NCBI GenBank assembly: GCA_030704615.1
Contig: CM060732.1
Location: forward strand, 33,089,053-33,153,052
Origin: Takakia lepidozioides
Lineage: Eukaryota; Streptophyta; Takakiopsida; Takakiales; Takakiaceae
Direction of reading: 5' to 3'
Length of the DNA stretch: 64,000 bases
Part shown: positions 26,531 through 38,800 of the stretch, piece by piece
Layout: every line of letters starts with the position of its first letter
Numbering within the stretch: the stretch's first letter is position 1
The notes under the pieces: generated by a model
Told to the model about the DNA's origin: nothing
The model's input: the letters and a program-made list of their open reading frames with translations, nothing else
The model's database searches: none
Position numbers and translations under genes: made by a program

Positions 26531-27184
26531 ATTTTACTGGTTCGAACTTTGCATAGGTGTAGTTTACCTCGTTGTCTTCGAAACACTTGTAAGCTAAGCC
26601 TTTTTCAAGTGGCACGTCCGCCAGTGGATTATGACTCATCCATTTGTGTCCTATTAGCAGCAGCTGAACTTGTGTTTTAAACTCATGGGCATTGGTAGTG
26701 AATGTGCAGTACACATGCCACGTGTCAATGTAAAAGTTTTGTAAAGTGACCTTTCAGACCATTTCTACAGTGTCACTTGCGGAACTCTGGGACTCACAAT
26801 TTACAGCTATAACTGTCCATACCCATGTCCACTCGTCATGTTAAAGATTGGAATTGATATGTGCAACTCTCCCTTCCCATGATGGTTGCTTTACTGAGCT
26901 TTGATCTGATGCAATGAAGTTTAGGAGATTTGTGCTTTTCAAGTTGAGACCCCCCTCCAAGCCCTAGCAAGTGCTCATTAAGGGCAGACACCCAAGATAT
27001 AACCTGAGTGTCAGATCAGACAAAAACAGTTTTTGTGCACCCAAGATATAACCAGAATGTCAAATACAAATATATTTTTAGTGTACAAAGTGCTTTGTCA
27101 TTGATCATAAACCCAAAGCTTATATTGTGCAACCAGAGTACCTGACTGCTTGACACAGTCCTAGTGGATATATGTAGTATATAC

Positions 27185-27691
27185 CAGTGTTGGTCTGGTA
27201 TATAGGTGAAGGACTGGTATAAAATACTGGTATATGCACTGGTATTAGATACCAGACCAAGTCTGGTATCATTTGGGAGAATACTGGGTCATATACCAGA
27301 CCAGGCTGGTATCAGTTTTTTCATACCAGCCTCAATACCAGTACTTCCCCGCCGTCTTCCTCATTTACTCTGGTATGTATACTATATTAATTTATGTGTA
27401 TATATGCCTACATACTTGTACTTATGTATGTTTAGTTCTTTATTTATATTGTATTTGTTTTCACTTGATACTTGCTAGTGATAAACTTGTAATTCAAGAT
27501 GGCTTTGGAATGATACCAGAATTGATATCTCGTACCAGCTGATATTGTGGTCATGATACTCATACTCATACCAGTATGTAGAGAATTATACATCCACCAT
27601 TATATAGACCAGACTGGTATAATTTTTTTGTGATACGTCTGGTACCAGGACCAGTCTGGTATGTCCTAACACTGATACCAGAACAACACTG
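27185..27691. mobile_element. Non-autonomous hAT MITE, 507 bp, made of ACTGGTAT motifs
   Basis: The ends are CAGTGTTGGTCTGGTAT and, inverted, CAGTGTTGTTCTGGTAT, flanked by an exact 8-bp duplication GTATATAC (27177-27184 and 27692-27699). The interior is packed with CTGGTAT/ATACCAG in both orientations and has no coding capacity. It lies in the spacer between the two PABN arms. Confidence 0.92.
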
Positions 27692-27784
27692 GTATATACC
27701 AGTGTGAGAGCCTAGTAAACTCATTGAGAACTCTCTGATGGTTACTGGCCCCTCTTGCCCGTAAAGTGCAACTAGTCCAGCAAG

Positions 27785-29560
27785 GTGCCCATTCTTTTTT
27801 CTTTTTCTTTTTTTGAAAATTTTATTGAAATTATTGGAAGGGAAAAAATTAAAACCCTTGATCGCCTGAGGGCTGCCATAAGGCATGTTCGCATGGTTAA
27901 CCATGCCGGATATCTTGAGAACTGTAGCGAGCCATTACCTAAACCAGGTCCTAAACCAGGTATGGAAGGGTGAACGCCCCCCCATAGCGAAACGTTACCA
28001 GGCTCAATTATGTGGCAGTATCGGCCTTCCAAACCCCACTGCCGATTCAGCAACGTAATCTGCCAGGATGGCAGATTCTGCACGTATAGGCATACGGATT
28101 CGTATGTGCACCGAATATGCAGCCCCGTATGGTAACGCCAGGGAGCGGGCCGGGTGTGCCGATTCTGGCATGCCGCTCGGCCCCGGGCTCGCCCTTAGGG
28201 CCTGGCGGGATGCCAGAATCGGCAGACCGCGGCCCGCTCTCTAGTACAATATCATGTAAGTGGGATGACTGATAAACAAATACTAGAGCCGGCAGACAGA
28301 AATCTGCCTATGGACTGTGTCCACCCTACCACAGAGGAACACGGTAGGCCGTAACGGCAATAGAACTCGGGTGGTCGTGAGAACACGAAACGGGAGCGGA
28401 ACGGAAGGACGGAGAACCCTGGAAAGACGAAGTCAGGGAGGGAGGAGGGAAGGGGAGAAAGGGGGGAGAGTAGCAGAGAGAGGGAAGATCAATACGAAGC
28501 TGACGGAGAAAGAAGCCTATCTATGAAAATGGAGCCTTGTTCCTGAGGAAGGCCTGATGTGCCTCCAATTAATATCAGATCTGTCGAACTCCGGGGAGGC
28601 AGAAGAGCCTGGCTCTGTGTCCCTGCCAACACTCTGGAATTCTGTCCGCCCAAACATAGGAGAGATCATCAGTGCAGCTACAAAGGATCCCACACTTCCC
28701 CCACGTTGCTCGGAAGGTATGGAGGAGGCCAGGCTTGCGCTCAGGCTTCTTGGTGACCTCTGCACACAATAACGCCCAAGTTTTGTTAGCTGCCACTGTA
28801 AGATAAAAAAAGACCATAGTCAGGAGAGCAGTAGGGGATGTATACTTGAGGGTCCAATCACACCTGCCTTTCCAGATGTTCCACAGAGTGGAAATTCTAA
28901 GGGTCTCAAAAACTGGACAATCATAGGCTTTGTTTTTGCTCCCTTGATCATAGTTGAGAAGGATGACCAACGAGGTAGAGGGCCTTAGGCTCCATGATCT
29001 GTAGAAATCTCTCACCAGCGGCCAGATAGCCTGAGGGGCTGAACAGTAAAGGAGACAGTGCTCAATTGACTCGATGGTTCCAATGAAGCAACATTGGCAA
29101 AGCAGAGCCTCCCTGAAGTTTAAATACTGACCAACCTTTAAGACCCCGTTGGCTATCTGCCAGAGAAATGTGCTGAGCTTGGCAGGCTTGGACTTGTCCC
29201 ATATCTGAGACCAGATAATTGCCCAGTTCCACTACAACACACCCTGGTTCTTTCCACTATGGGTGTTTCACTAACCTCTTTGACTACTGTCACTTCTCAC
29301 TACTGTTAGCACTATGTACTATTTGTACTAGTATTCTCATCTCTGAAACTCTCATGAGCCCATCTATCATTCCATTTAGCTAGAAGCGGGGTAGCATTCA
29401 GGAGAGCTCTATAACCTTTTTTGGCAGAGTAAGAGAAGAAGGGAAAAGCCTATTACCAAAGGCCCATTTCCATTCAGCCGGGTCTAGTTGCAGGGAAGAG
29501 ATGTCGGAGCCTCCAATGAGAACAAACATGTTCTACTGAAGCCAAGGTAGAGGCCCATTC
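27785..29560 (-). pseudogene. Plant LINE retrotransposon remnant, 3' end of ORF2 with zf-RVT
   Basis: On the minus strand, 29,240-28,575 encodes the C-terminal part of a plant LINE ORF2. It reads IWDKSKPAKLSTFLWQIANG, then the zinc-binding cysteines of a reverse-transcriptase zinc-binding domain (CQCC and ESIEHCLLYC), then LWNIWKGRCDW. An upstream piece at 29,480-29,330 reads DPAEWKWAFGNRLFP and AKWNDRWAHE. The reverse transcriptase and endonuclease are missing. A-rich sequence at 27,815-27,790 (minus sense) may be the tail. Boundaries are approximate. Confidence 0.7.
28143..28240. repeat. GC-rich inverted repeat (hairpin)
   Basis: A perfect 15-bp inverted repeat TGCCGATTCTGGCAT (28157-28171) pairs with 28210-28224 around a 38-nt loop. 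The pairing extends outward imperfectly through GAGCGGGCC and GGCCCGCTC. It lies in or next to the LINE remnant; its role is unknown. Confidence 0.8.
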
Positions 29561-30290
29561 TGAAACACAGAAAATTCTGGGGGATGTGGTGTATTATTGA
29601 CCAAGATTTGTTGTTTCTTTTCCTTGTCATTTTGTCCTGATGGCTTTGGTTTTATCTCATTTGCTCGACTCTAGCTGCTCTAGCTAGGAGGTGGCTATCT
29701 TTTAGTCTTCCACTTACTGTTATGAAATCAGGAACCCATAAAGTGCACCACCCAAATGGGCATTTTGAAGATAAAGTGAGTTTGAGTGTTCAACATGTTA
29801 GTATTGAACCATTTTATTTGTGTTATTGGAAGAACAGATGGGATGGATGCTATGACAGAATGAAGTTTGTAGCCATGACTGGGGTGTCTCAGGCAGTTCC
29901 AGAACTGAAGTTCTTAGAATGGTCTGAAAGGCAACTTTACAAACTTTTACAATGAGTTCTTGACAAGTTGGCTGCACATTCACTAACTTCCTTGTATTCT
30001 GATGAACAATTGTTGAAGATTTTAGGAACAACAATATAACAAGCTGCACTCTTAACTCGAAATACAGTCACAAGCAGCACCAAGCAACAAGTTGATGGAA
30101 TTACGAAGCTCGAGGCCCTTGTCAATGAAGCAAGTCTACTAAAAGACTCAAATGATTGAGAGTCATAGTCCACTGACAGTAATGATCTGATCTTGACAAT
30201 GACGTGCCTTGCAGGTATTTCTACGACAACGAAGGACAGTTACCAATTCAAAATTCATATGCTTCTAGAAACACTAGCAATTCTGTCATT
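29560..30290. other. Spacer DNA, no gene recognised
   Basis: This stretch lies between the LINE remnant and arm B of the PABN duplication. The short open frames have no recognisable domain. Confidence 0.4.
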
Positions 30291-33200
30291 AGTGCAAAGG
30301 CACTGCCCACTCTTCTCTCAGACATTGCTTACCGTGTGCTTGTGTGGAGCCACGGTGTACTACTTTGCCAGTGGCACCCTTGGGTGTAACTCTTGCTAGC
30401 ATACAAGGGGAACAGGTGTCACACCAACCACAACGTTCAAGGGTGCCCAAAGCACACAGAATAAGAGGGTAAACACAGGCAGGGTGATGCATGCAGCCTC
30501 AACATCACATCCCAAATCAACCATCCATCAGAAGAGCGGGTCCTCAATTACAAATTGCAATTAGCCGGACTACTGCTGCTACTACCCCTCATTAGCCAGA
30601 ATCTAGAACCACCACCACAAAATTGCTGCCTAATAATAGGGCCTGTAGCGCATAGGTCTCCTGAACATTGCCGCCTTCCTGGCATGCATTCACCCAATAG
30701 ATATCAGTTTTGTGAGACTAAACCATCAGTCTTTTAACCTCAACATTTTAGGTGGCAAGCAAAGCATTTATTGATCTCCCTAGTCTAATGCATAAAAAGC
30801 AGTTCAGGCTCTGACAGATGTTCTCCAGTAAGATAAGAAGTGCAAAAGCACGCCACAGGCTCCCTGAAAAGCAGATAGCAAAACACTAGACATCCATAGC
30901 CCATATGATCATCCTTGCAAGCTGTAGACACTACTATGAAGTTAGTCTTCACCACAAACAACAAAGATTAAACTCTACTATGAAATATGCACACCACATG
31001 AGTTAGAATGGAAATCCATTGTGGATACCCACCCATAACCATCCGGAGCATACCCATAGGGAGGCAGGTAGGGCCTCCTGGGGCGGTACCCATAATAAGG
31101 GTTGAATCGGCGGCCTCGAAATGCCTTCATTCCTGGCACATTAGTCCTCTTTGAGGTCACCTGCAACCATGTCTCCACACAAAGCCTTGTCAGTTAACCC
31201 CGTCGGTGCCCTTCACAATTGCCGTCCACAACCCAAAACCAATCCACTCCAATGATCCAGTGGCCTAACAGGAAAATGGTTTGGTCTTGACAGAAGGAGA
31301 GTTTACAGCCAGTGAGTGCAGTCTGGGTAAGAACTACCCTGGCAGTCCCCAATCTATCTGTACAAAATGAGCCGGTCAAGCAACAGAATTCACACGACTT
31401 TCATCGCACTCTACCCACTTGGTGTGTCCAGCCACATAATATATAGGTGACCTTCACATGTGTTCACTCTATAGACACGCAAGAAATGGTAGTTTGACGG
31501 ATGCATTGGAATGTGGAAACCTTGAGTTGTCGACCATGTAACTCTGACTCGCTAAGCAATATGGCATTTTGCACTGCCTCAACCTCCAAAAATTCCACAT
31601 AGGCATAGCTGAAATAGCCACCCAATATCAGTGTGTCAGTTACCGATTTGCGAATTGGAACTTCACTACAGCTGCAGCCGCAAAAGTTTGGTTGCAATTG
31701 TTTGCTGCCAAAGCCCCAAGGTACCCAATTTGCGGAGCCACTAGGCCCAGCCACAGCAGGTAGGGTGAGCTCAATACAGCTAGGGCGACCACACTCCTTT
31801 GGCACTTCAATCTACTGTCATCAACACTATGGCTAGAGAGGTATAACCACTGGGCTACCTGTTCCATGATGAACATTCTACAATGAATAACCACAGCAAC
31901 TTCATTACTCTTACCTCCTTACACATATGCCACTGCAAATACCAATCATGAATGTGAAGACATTGATGAGGGGTTTAAACACTAACCCCTTTGGCTGTCC
32001 AAACTTGTCTGTGAGAATTGTGACTCGATTTACTGTTCCACATGACTGGAAATGCTGTTGCACTTCTTCAGGAGTACAAGAGTAATCCACCTGGAAAGTC
32101 CCAAGAAATTTCTTCAGAAAGACTCTTAACGACAGCAGTCCAAACCCACATTCCCAGTAATACCGTACAACAGACAAACTAGACTCAAATGACGACTTCA
32201 AGGTTGTCTACATCCTCCAGGTGCACAGGATCTCCAATACTGGCAATGTTCTGTTCCCTCACTGATAGAAGTGGAAAAATGCTATCTGGAACAACCCACA
32301 ATCCACTGCACGAATGTCAAAAAATCAACACAGCATGGAAGAGGCGAGCAAGATTGATAGGGTTTGTTCAAGACCTCAAACAACTATGGTCACATTATTA
32401 TCGAAAACGGTTTGATTAAATTGATCCCAACTAAATGCAACTCATTAATCAGGTAACTAAAACAAACAAGCGGAAAATCCCAAGTTAAAAGGTGTGATAG
32501 TGAAGGGCTTACATTGCCAACAAAAACAGAGCGTGAGTCTGCCTCATCTCTATTTGCTTGCAATGCTGCTGCACTTGCTGGATCTGCATGGGCCAAGGTA
32601 CAACCTCTTCATATCTCGTGTTCACCCTCACCCTCCGAATCCTTCACAACAAACCACTTCTGAAAGGAGGGAGAAAGAGAACAGTTCTATACACTCCTGC
32701 CCAACCACAGATCTGCACCCACCTGTCACTGTGTGCCTCTACAGCTGTCCACAAAGGCCTTCATTGGAAAAATCCAACCTAAAATATCTCCATGACAGAC
32801 CACTTAAAATGAACTGTTTGTAAAGGCTCGTGTCCATTTGATAGAAACTCATAGGGACCACGCTAACGTGGACCCTTGTTAGGAAAGGTCATAAATCATC
32901 TCTGAAGGCACCCCGTAATCAACTGTTAGGACGCAAGTGTTTAGCGGATCCAAGCCAAAGCCTACAGAGAAGTAAACATGCAAGTAAAATTTCCTGATGC
33001 TAGAAAAAACAATGTGGACACTTGAAGGGTCAATCAGATAAACTGCTTGCCACTATTCTGGCTTCAACGAGTTTGAGCTAAGGCTGGCAAGACACACCTT
33101 GAACAGCACTCATTTCTTTCTCCACTTTAGCTTGCATGTCACGAAGTGCAGCAGCTTCTTCTTCCATCTCCTTTAAACGCTTTTTCATCTCTTCTAACTC

Positions 33201-34430
33201 CTAAACAACCAAATATATAAACAGGTACTTACCATAAGAAGAAGTACCCTCTAAATCCAGAAGTATATCCACCCTTTGTACATCTCTCCCTAATTCTAAC
33301 CCATCTAGTAGAGTATAATTTAAGCATCCAGAATACCCTGACCACCCTAAAACTTCCCATGTCAGAGATCCAAACACAGAAACACCCTCAGCTTTGAACA
33401 ACACACATGCAACCAATTATTTGTCCAATAATCCATCAGCCCATATGCTAGAAGATTTGAAGTGGAAAGCTCTCCCAGCATTTACCAAATTGGAATCTCC
33501 CGGTCTCCAGAACTGCCATCAGACATCCCCAAACCAAAACTAGCACCTCGGCTTAGCTATGAGACCACAGAGCCATTGTTATTGTTAATCTGCATTATGC
33601 TGAAAAAGATTCTTCCCTTGTTGGACATACTTTCTTTTTGCGGTTGTGTATCTAAACTCTGAGAAATGGCAACAAGTCAATACTTGTAAGCCATTGTGAG
33701 GCTCCTCTACCCTACATCATTTGGACGACATTCCACCCAATTCTCTGGAAGTGACTGAACAGCCCCATTTTGATACCATCAAAATATTGAAAACGTCAAG
33801 TTAGCTTCTGGCCCACAACCAGCTTAGCATGTGCCCCACCACTACTCCGCATATTATCTCACACTTCCATTTGAGAACTGCAACAAACAGTCAATCTCTC
33901 AAGGGATTGGCACTGGTGTAGGTATTGTATCTGCACAACTTCCGCAAGTAACGTGCGCTATATTCCTTGACCGCAAGGACAAAAACTCTCGGGCATAATT
34001 TGGTGTGTTCTAAAATTCCGTTTGCCAGGGCTTCTGTATCACCTCGGACTCAAGAATTGCAACAAGCACAGAAAGGGACCCTAAAAGGTTCATGTCGTTT
34101 TCTGCCTGCAACGCTTCCTTTTTCTCAGAATGGGGTGCACTAGAAAACGCCAAAGAAATCGACAGGAACAAACTTCCGGCTAAGCTCTCCTCATCCAAAA
34201 GTTGAAAACAGAACTGACAGTCGAGCACGAACTACCTTAGAAGCTGCATCGTCTGCAATAACGTCCTCCGCCTTAGAGTCTCCATCATCGGGCTGCCCAT
34301 CAACGTCTCCTTCCAAGTCGCCCTCCACCTCCTCAGGAATTTCTCCCCCGTATACCTCATGCTCATCCTCCATCATCGCCACCACTTCCACAGATGTGGA
34401 TAGTTAATTTGATGAGGAAAAACCCAAGAC
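30290..34430 (-). repeat. Arm B of inverted duplication containing PABN
   Basis: Reverse partner of arm A. Shared sequence begins about 340 bp downstream of the copy B stop and runs to about 50 bp upstream of its ATG. The genes converge tail to tail over a spacer of about 3.8 kb (26.5-30.3 kb). Confidence 0.88.
30630..34376 (-). CDS. PABN: Nuclear poly(A)-binding protein, PABN type, copy B
   Basis: Inverted paralogue of copy A, also 227 aa and uninterrupted. Exons: 34376-34236, 33200-33098, 32583-32513, 32090-31987, 31608-31521, 31160-31033, 30678-30630; every exon has the same length and phase as in copy A. Differences are concentrated in the acidic N-terminus (such as D/E and V/I swaps), plus L/S at the start of exon 6 and Y/D in its APYGYG motif. 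The coiled coil, RRM and final [10 protein letters not shown] are the same. Retention of two intact copies suggests that both are expressed or that the duplication is fairly young. Confidence 0.93.
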
Positions 34431-34691
34431 TGCCCTAACGCCAAGCAATGTCGGATGCAAATGTGAGACTCAAATTGAAGCCGCGGTGTTTGAAGAAGGA
34501 AACAAAGCGGCCAAGCGGCCACCACACTGAACACTTAGCAAAATCCAAAAACAGGGCTCTCCCTCGGGAAAGACCGACCCGTGAACCGGTCGGGTCATGG
34601 TCCAGGAGACCCGTCCGCCCGTTCAGAACCAGTCACGGCCGCCCCCGCTTTTACCGGGTGGTGTTAGGTATGTCCTAGAACGCTAATATAA

Positions 34692-35073
34692 GGGCCGCTT
34701 TACACTAGGGCCCAAGCCCAGGAAATCCTGGGCCCATTTTCTACCACTCTTGGGCTGGTCTTGGGCCAACTTCAACGGTCATGATCAAACAGTCACGATC
34801 GCACAAAAATAGTCTATTTTAATACCAAACTTCTTGGGCCCAAAGAGCTCTGAGTTGGGTCTCCATTCTAGGAGGGTTCCTTTTTCTTGGTCCGGTCCAA
34901 GAAGTTGGCGCCAAAACTTGTGCCATGTAAGTGCCATATAGGCAAATGACCCACTTCCATTTTCTTGGGCTCGGGCCGTAGTGTAAAGCCGTTGGGCCCA
35001 ATTTCAGGCCTCCGCCAATGGAATGCTCCATTCTCACTTGGTCTTGGGCTTGGGCCCTAGTGTAAAGCGGCCC
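34692..35073. mobile_element. Tourist-like (PIF/Harbinger) MITE, 382 bp
   Basis: A 29-bp perfect terminal inverted repeat begins GGGCCGCTTTACACTAGG at both ends, with a 3-bp duplication TAA at 34689-34691 and 35074-35076. A TAA/TTA duplication and short length without coding are typical of Tourist-like MITEs. Confidence 0.88.
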
Positions 35074-35468
35074 TAAGACTAGGTACATTTCTGGCAGAGG
35101 GGTTTTTTTTCTTCTGTATTTTCTTTTTGTTCAATCAGCCTCTTAGGGTTCTGCCGCACTGGCCGGTTAGGCGCGGGTTATCCCTACATAACCGGGCTGC
35201 TAAAATGACCTGCGACCGAACTGGGGGTGGTCATAGTTATGTTGGGTCATAGTATATCATGTCCCGATTAGCTCCCGGCTATCGGAAGCTTTGTAGGACG
35301 GCTAAAATAACAGTGCTCACGAGCATGGTTACGCTCCGGTCATTCTCGCATCCTGGTATAGAAGCCATGTATACCTCTGGCGTGTCATAGAAAAAAAGAT
35401 CACAAGAGAAGAAGCAGTAGAGCACACTCGCATGCATCAAGTATAGATCCAGAATTCAAGCACTTCAA

Positions 35469-35582
35469 TGGCGAACAATGCACGATCTAGGGCACCTCGG
35501 ACAGGAAACTGGTCAACGACAGAGATCTATGCATTGGTGCACGCAAAGCGTGCTCAATGGGACAAAGAGCAACGATGCAATG
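35469..35582 (+). pseudogene. 5' part of a trihelix/Myb-like gene, interrupted by Element 1
   Basis: An ATG at 35469 opens a frame whose first residues include RTGNWSTTEIYALVHAKRAQ, the first helix of a Myb/SANT-like (trihelix) DNA-binding domain. The match stops where the inverted repeat of Element 1 begins (about 35,583). The missing part of the domain appears at 59,144 on the same strand. Such proteins are DNA-binding factors and are also carried by some transposons, so this could be either a host gene or another mobile element. Confidence 0.5.
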
Positions 35583-35832
35583 GCATGAGCCTTGCGCGTG
35601 AGTGCGCGAGCGTACGCTCACGCAGGAGTGACGTGGCGTGAGCCTGCACCCACGCTGACGTGGCGTGAGCCTCATGTCAGCAGGCTGATGTGGTGGCAAA
35701 TGATGACGTGGCATTGCGCCGTCATCTGCCACGTCAGCATTAACATGCGCCGCCTATAACCGAGGATGGTCCTATGACCGTGGAATTAATGCAGGGAATC
35801 TTGCCTAAATAGAATCAAGACTACCATGAGGC

Positions 35833-38800
35833 CTACAATTGTAGCATCCAACATTGTGCAATTACAAATGCTTGTTTCACAGAATCACCCTCCATGCCAA
35901 AAATGCTTCTTCCGCCTGCCTTGCATGCATGGTAAGTTGCTCCTGCACCAGACAGGAGGACATGAACAGTAGGGGGGATTTAAGCAGATAGAACTGGTGA
36001 AAGAAAATCAATTCGGAAGGGAGAGAACGAACATGTGGACACAGAAAGATCGACCACCCGTGCAGAGTGGTGGCTGCATGACTCCAGCAGTATTTGCATG
36101 AACGTTGGGGATTTTTCCTTTGCACCTCTCCAGGGAGTGCCATCTGGTCTCTTCAGAGTCTGACTGGACTGCATGAAGTTGTACAAACTGTCATCGACAT
36201 GCGGCTCATAGGGGGGATTGACGAAACAACCCTGGTCAGAAATCTCAAAGCTGCGGATGGAGGATGGTGTCTTTGAGGTGTGAATCCTCCGCAGGCAGAT
36301 CGCCTCAAACATCCTCGTCTGCCAAAGATAGCATGTTAGTGTGGTAAACACAATCTATAGTGGAAGTGTGTACATCGGCTATTCAGAACTCAGGCATAAA
36401 TAATCAATTTTATCACGAATCGGTGATGATCGGTGTCGATCATGACATATTCTTCTAGAGTGGAGCTGCAGAGAACATTGAAATTCATCATGAAAGCACA
36501 AGCAGAAGGGAGACGGCATACCAGCTGACCAGGGAAACCCCCTTTCACAAGGTAGAGGCTGTTCACACAATTCCATGTACGCAAAACTTCAAACCCTGAA
36601 GACTTCAGGTATGATGACAATGCCCGACGACTATCTTTGTCACATGACTGAAAAAGCAGAAGTGTCCCTGCATCAGAGAGGAAATTATTACAGAACCCGA
36701 ACACCCAACTCCAGTAGTTGTCCTCGAATTTGTTCCAGCCTGGCGTCTTGCCCTTTGGAAGAACTTCTGGCACAGCCCGGCCATCCGGGATGTCGAGAAT
36801 GACAATGTCAGCCGCATATGTTTTCTGCACACCGCACACGAAGGTGGGACCTGTGCTCACCTGCAACAGACATGTTTATTTTAAGAACGATGGCAAGAAT
36901 GTTTTCAAAGAACCAGACTGAAATACTGCCAATAAAACTTTCAAAGAAAAAGGAAAGAAACTGGAATTCTCACCAGATTGAGGAATGAGATTATGTTGTC
37001 CCAGGTAGGCGAAGGCACCCCAGTGTATCCTCTCTTTCGACTCTGCATCATCGCCAGCCAACCCTCATTGACAATTTTAATCTCTCCTGCCGAATCAGAA
37101 CGGGAAGGGTGTGGCTTGGCATCGAACACGCACTGAACTGTGCGGGTATATCTTCCAGCAGTGAAGTCATGTCCACTCTCCATCTCCTTTTCTTTCTCCT
37201 TCCCCTTGTCCTTTTCCTTCTCTTTGGACTTGCCTTTGTCCTTTGGCTTTGCTGGTGAGATGGCTATGACATCAAGAGCCTTGTCTTTTGGTTTGCGGCC
37301 CGCCTTCTTTCCCTTCTGCGGCGTTCCCTGAGCATCAGGCTCCTTGGCAGCCAATGTTGCTATGTTTCTTTGGTACTGCTCGTCAGTCAGAGGCGCCAAC
37401 ATCTCAGCATTATTGTTCAAATATTTCATGTGTTGTTCTTGAAAGGTCGTGTGCTCCGGTGGGCAGTCAAGGTACCAGCCACAGTCTCTGAAGTGAGAAG
37501 GACTCCAATCCTTCAATATCCCTGCAGTATACATGGTTGGATCGTTTGCAGGGTCCGACCACATATCAAGATAGTCTGGAATACCGCTCAGGTGATTTCC
37601 TTCCATAAGCACATATTTCGTGTACATGTTAAACAGGAGATAAATCCCAACCCACCAAAGCGCGAAGTGAGTAAGATGCAAGTAGCACAAAATGAAAAAA
37701 ACATGGAATGTAATGGCTCTGAGAACTGCTCCAAGGACCTTTCAGGACCACGCGACAGCTCCGGATGTGAATGTCGTCAACGCCATTCAAAAAATTCCAT
37801 TCAATGATACTGCAAATACACCCTAATCCACGTGAATGCAAACTCTCGCTTTGGAATGACACAGACATAGAAGTGAATGTCGTCAACGGCATTCACTTTG
37901 GATTTGTGAATACACTGCTAATTAAGCCTAATGATTTCTCAAAAGAGGCAAAATCATTGGATGGAAACTGGATGTCGGCAACGACATTCAGAAACTCGAG
38001 TAAGGAACCCTCCCTAAAAACTCAATGGACATTCATAACGAACATAACACTGAGGACCTCATAATAACACTGGATGTGAATGGCGTCAACGCCATTCATA
38101 AAATTCCGAACAAGGAACCAATAAATACACCCTAAGTTCCTAATCCATGTAAATTCAAATTGTCGCTAGTGAATGACATAGACATAGAAGTGAATGTCGT
38201 CAACGACATTCACTTTGGATCTCTGATAACACAGCTAATCAAGCCTCAAGATTTCTCGCAAGAGGCAAAAGCATTGCAGAACAACTGAATGTCTGCATTG
38301 ACATTCAGCAAACTGGAGTGAGGAACCCTCACTGTAAACTCTATGGACATTACCAAAACTTACATAACTCTGAGGACCTCTTAACAACTCTGGATGTGAA
38401 TGTCGTCAACGCCATTCAGGGACATTATCAATTCTAATCAGGGACACTATAATTACACCCTAAGCTCCTAATCCCGGTGAATTCAAATTCTCGCTTAAGA
38501 ATGACTCAGACAAAGAAGTGAATGTCATCAACGACATTCAATTTGGATCTATGATTACAATCCTTATGAAGCCAAATTATTTCCCAAAAAGTGCAGTAGA
38601 GTTTCCAGTATGATATTGCACCTGTACACAACTCGCATCATGGCCCACTCTCCTCCAACCTGACTGTCAAAGTCGTTGGACCATAAAGTGTTACCATCTT
38701 TGGAGAACTCCCGGAAAAAACAGTATCTCCAGGTGAGACCTCTCCACTTCCTTATGTATGCCTCCAATGACATTTGGGGAGGGGAAACAATCGAAATGTT

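Noticed and set aside
36200-36220. NPPY in the Element 1 protein as the catalytic methyltransferase motif
   Set aside because: It lies between motif IV-like DIPDG and motif I, in the region expected to be variable, and is not conserved in Element 2 (VDPVTY there).
36941-37690. 249-codon frame as a separate Lys/Glu-rich gene
   Set aside because: It is one exon (linker) of the Element 1 methyltransferase gene, aligned with the 45.0-45.8 kb exon of Element 2.
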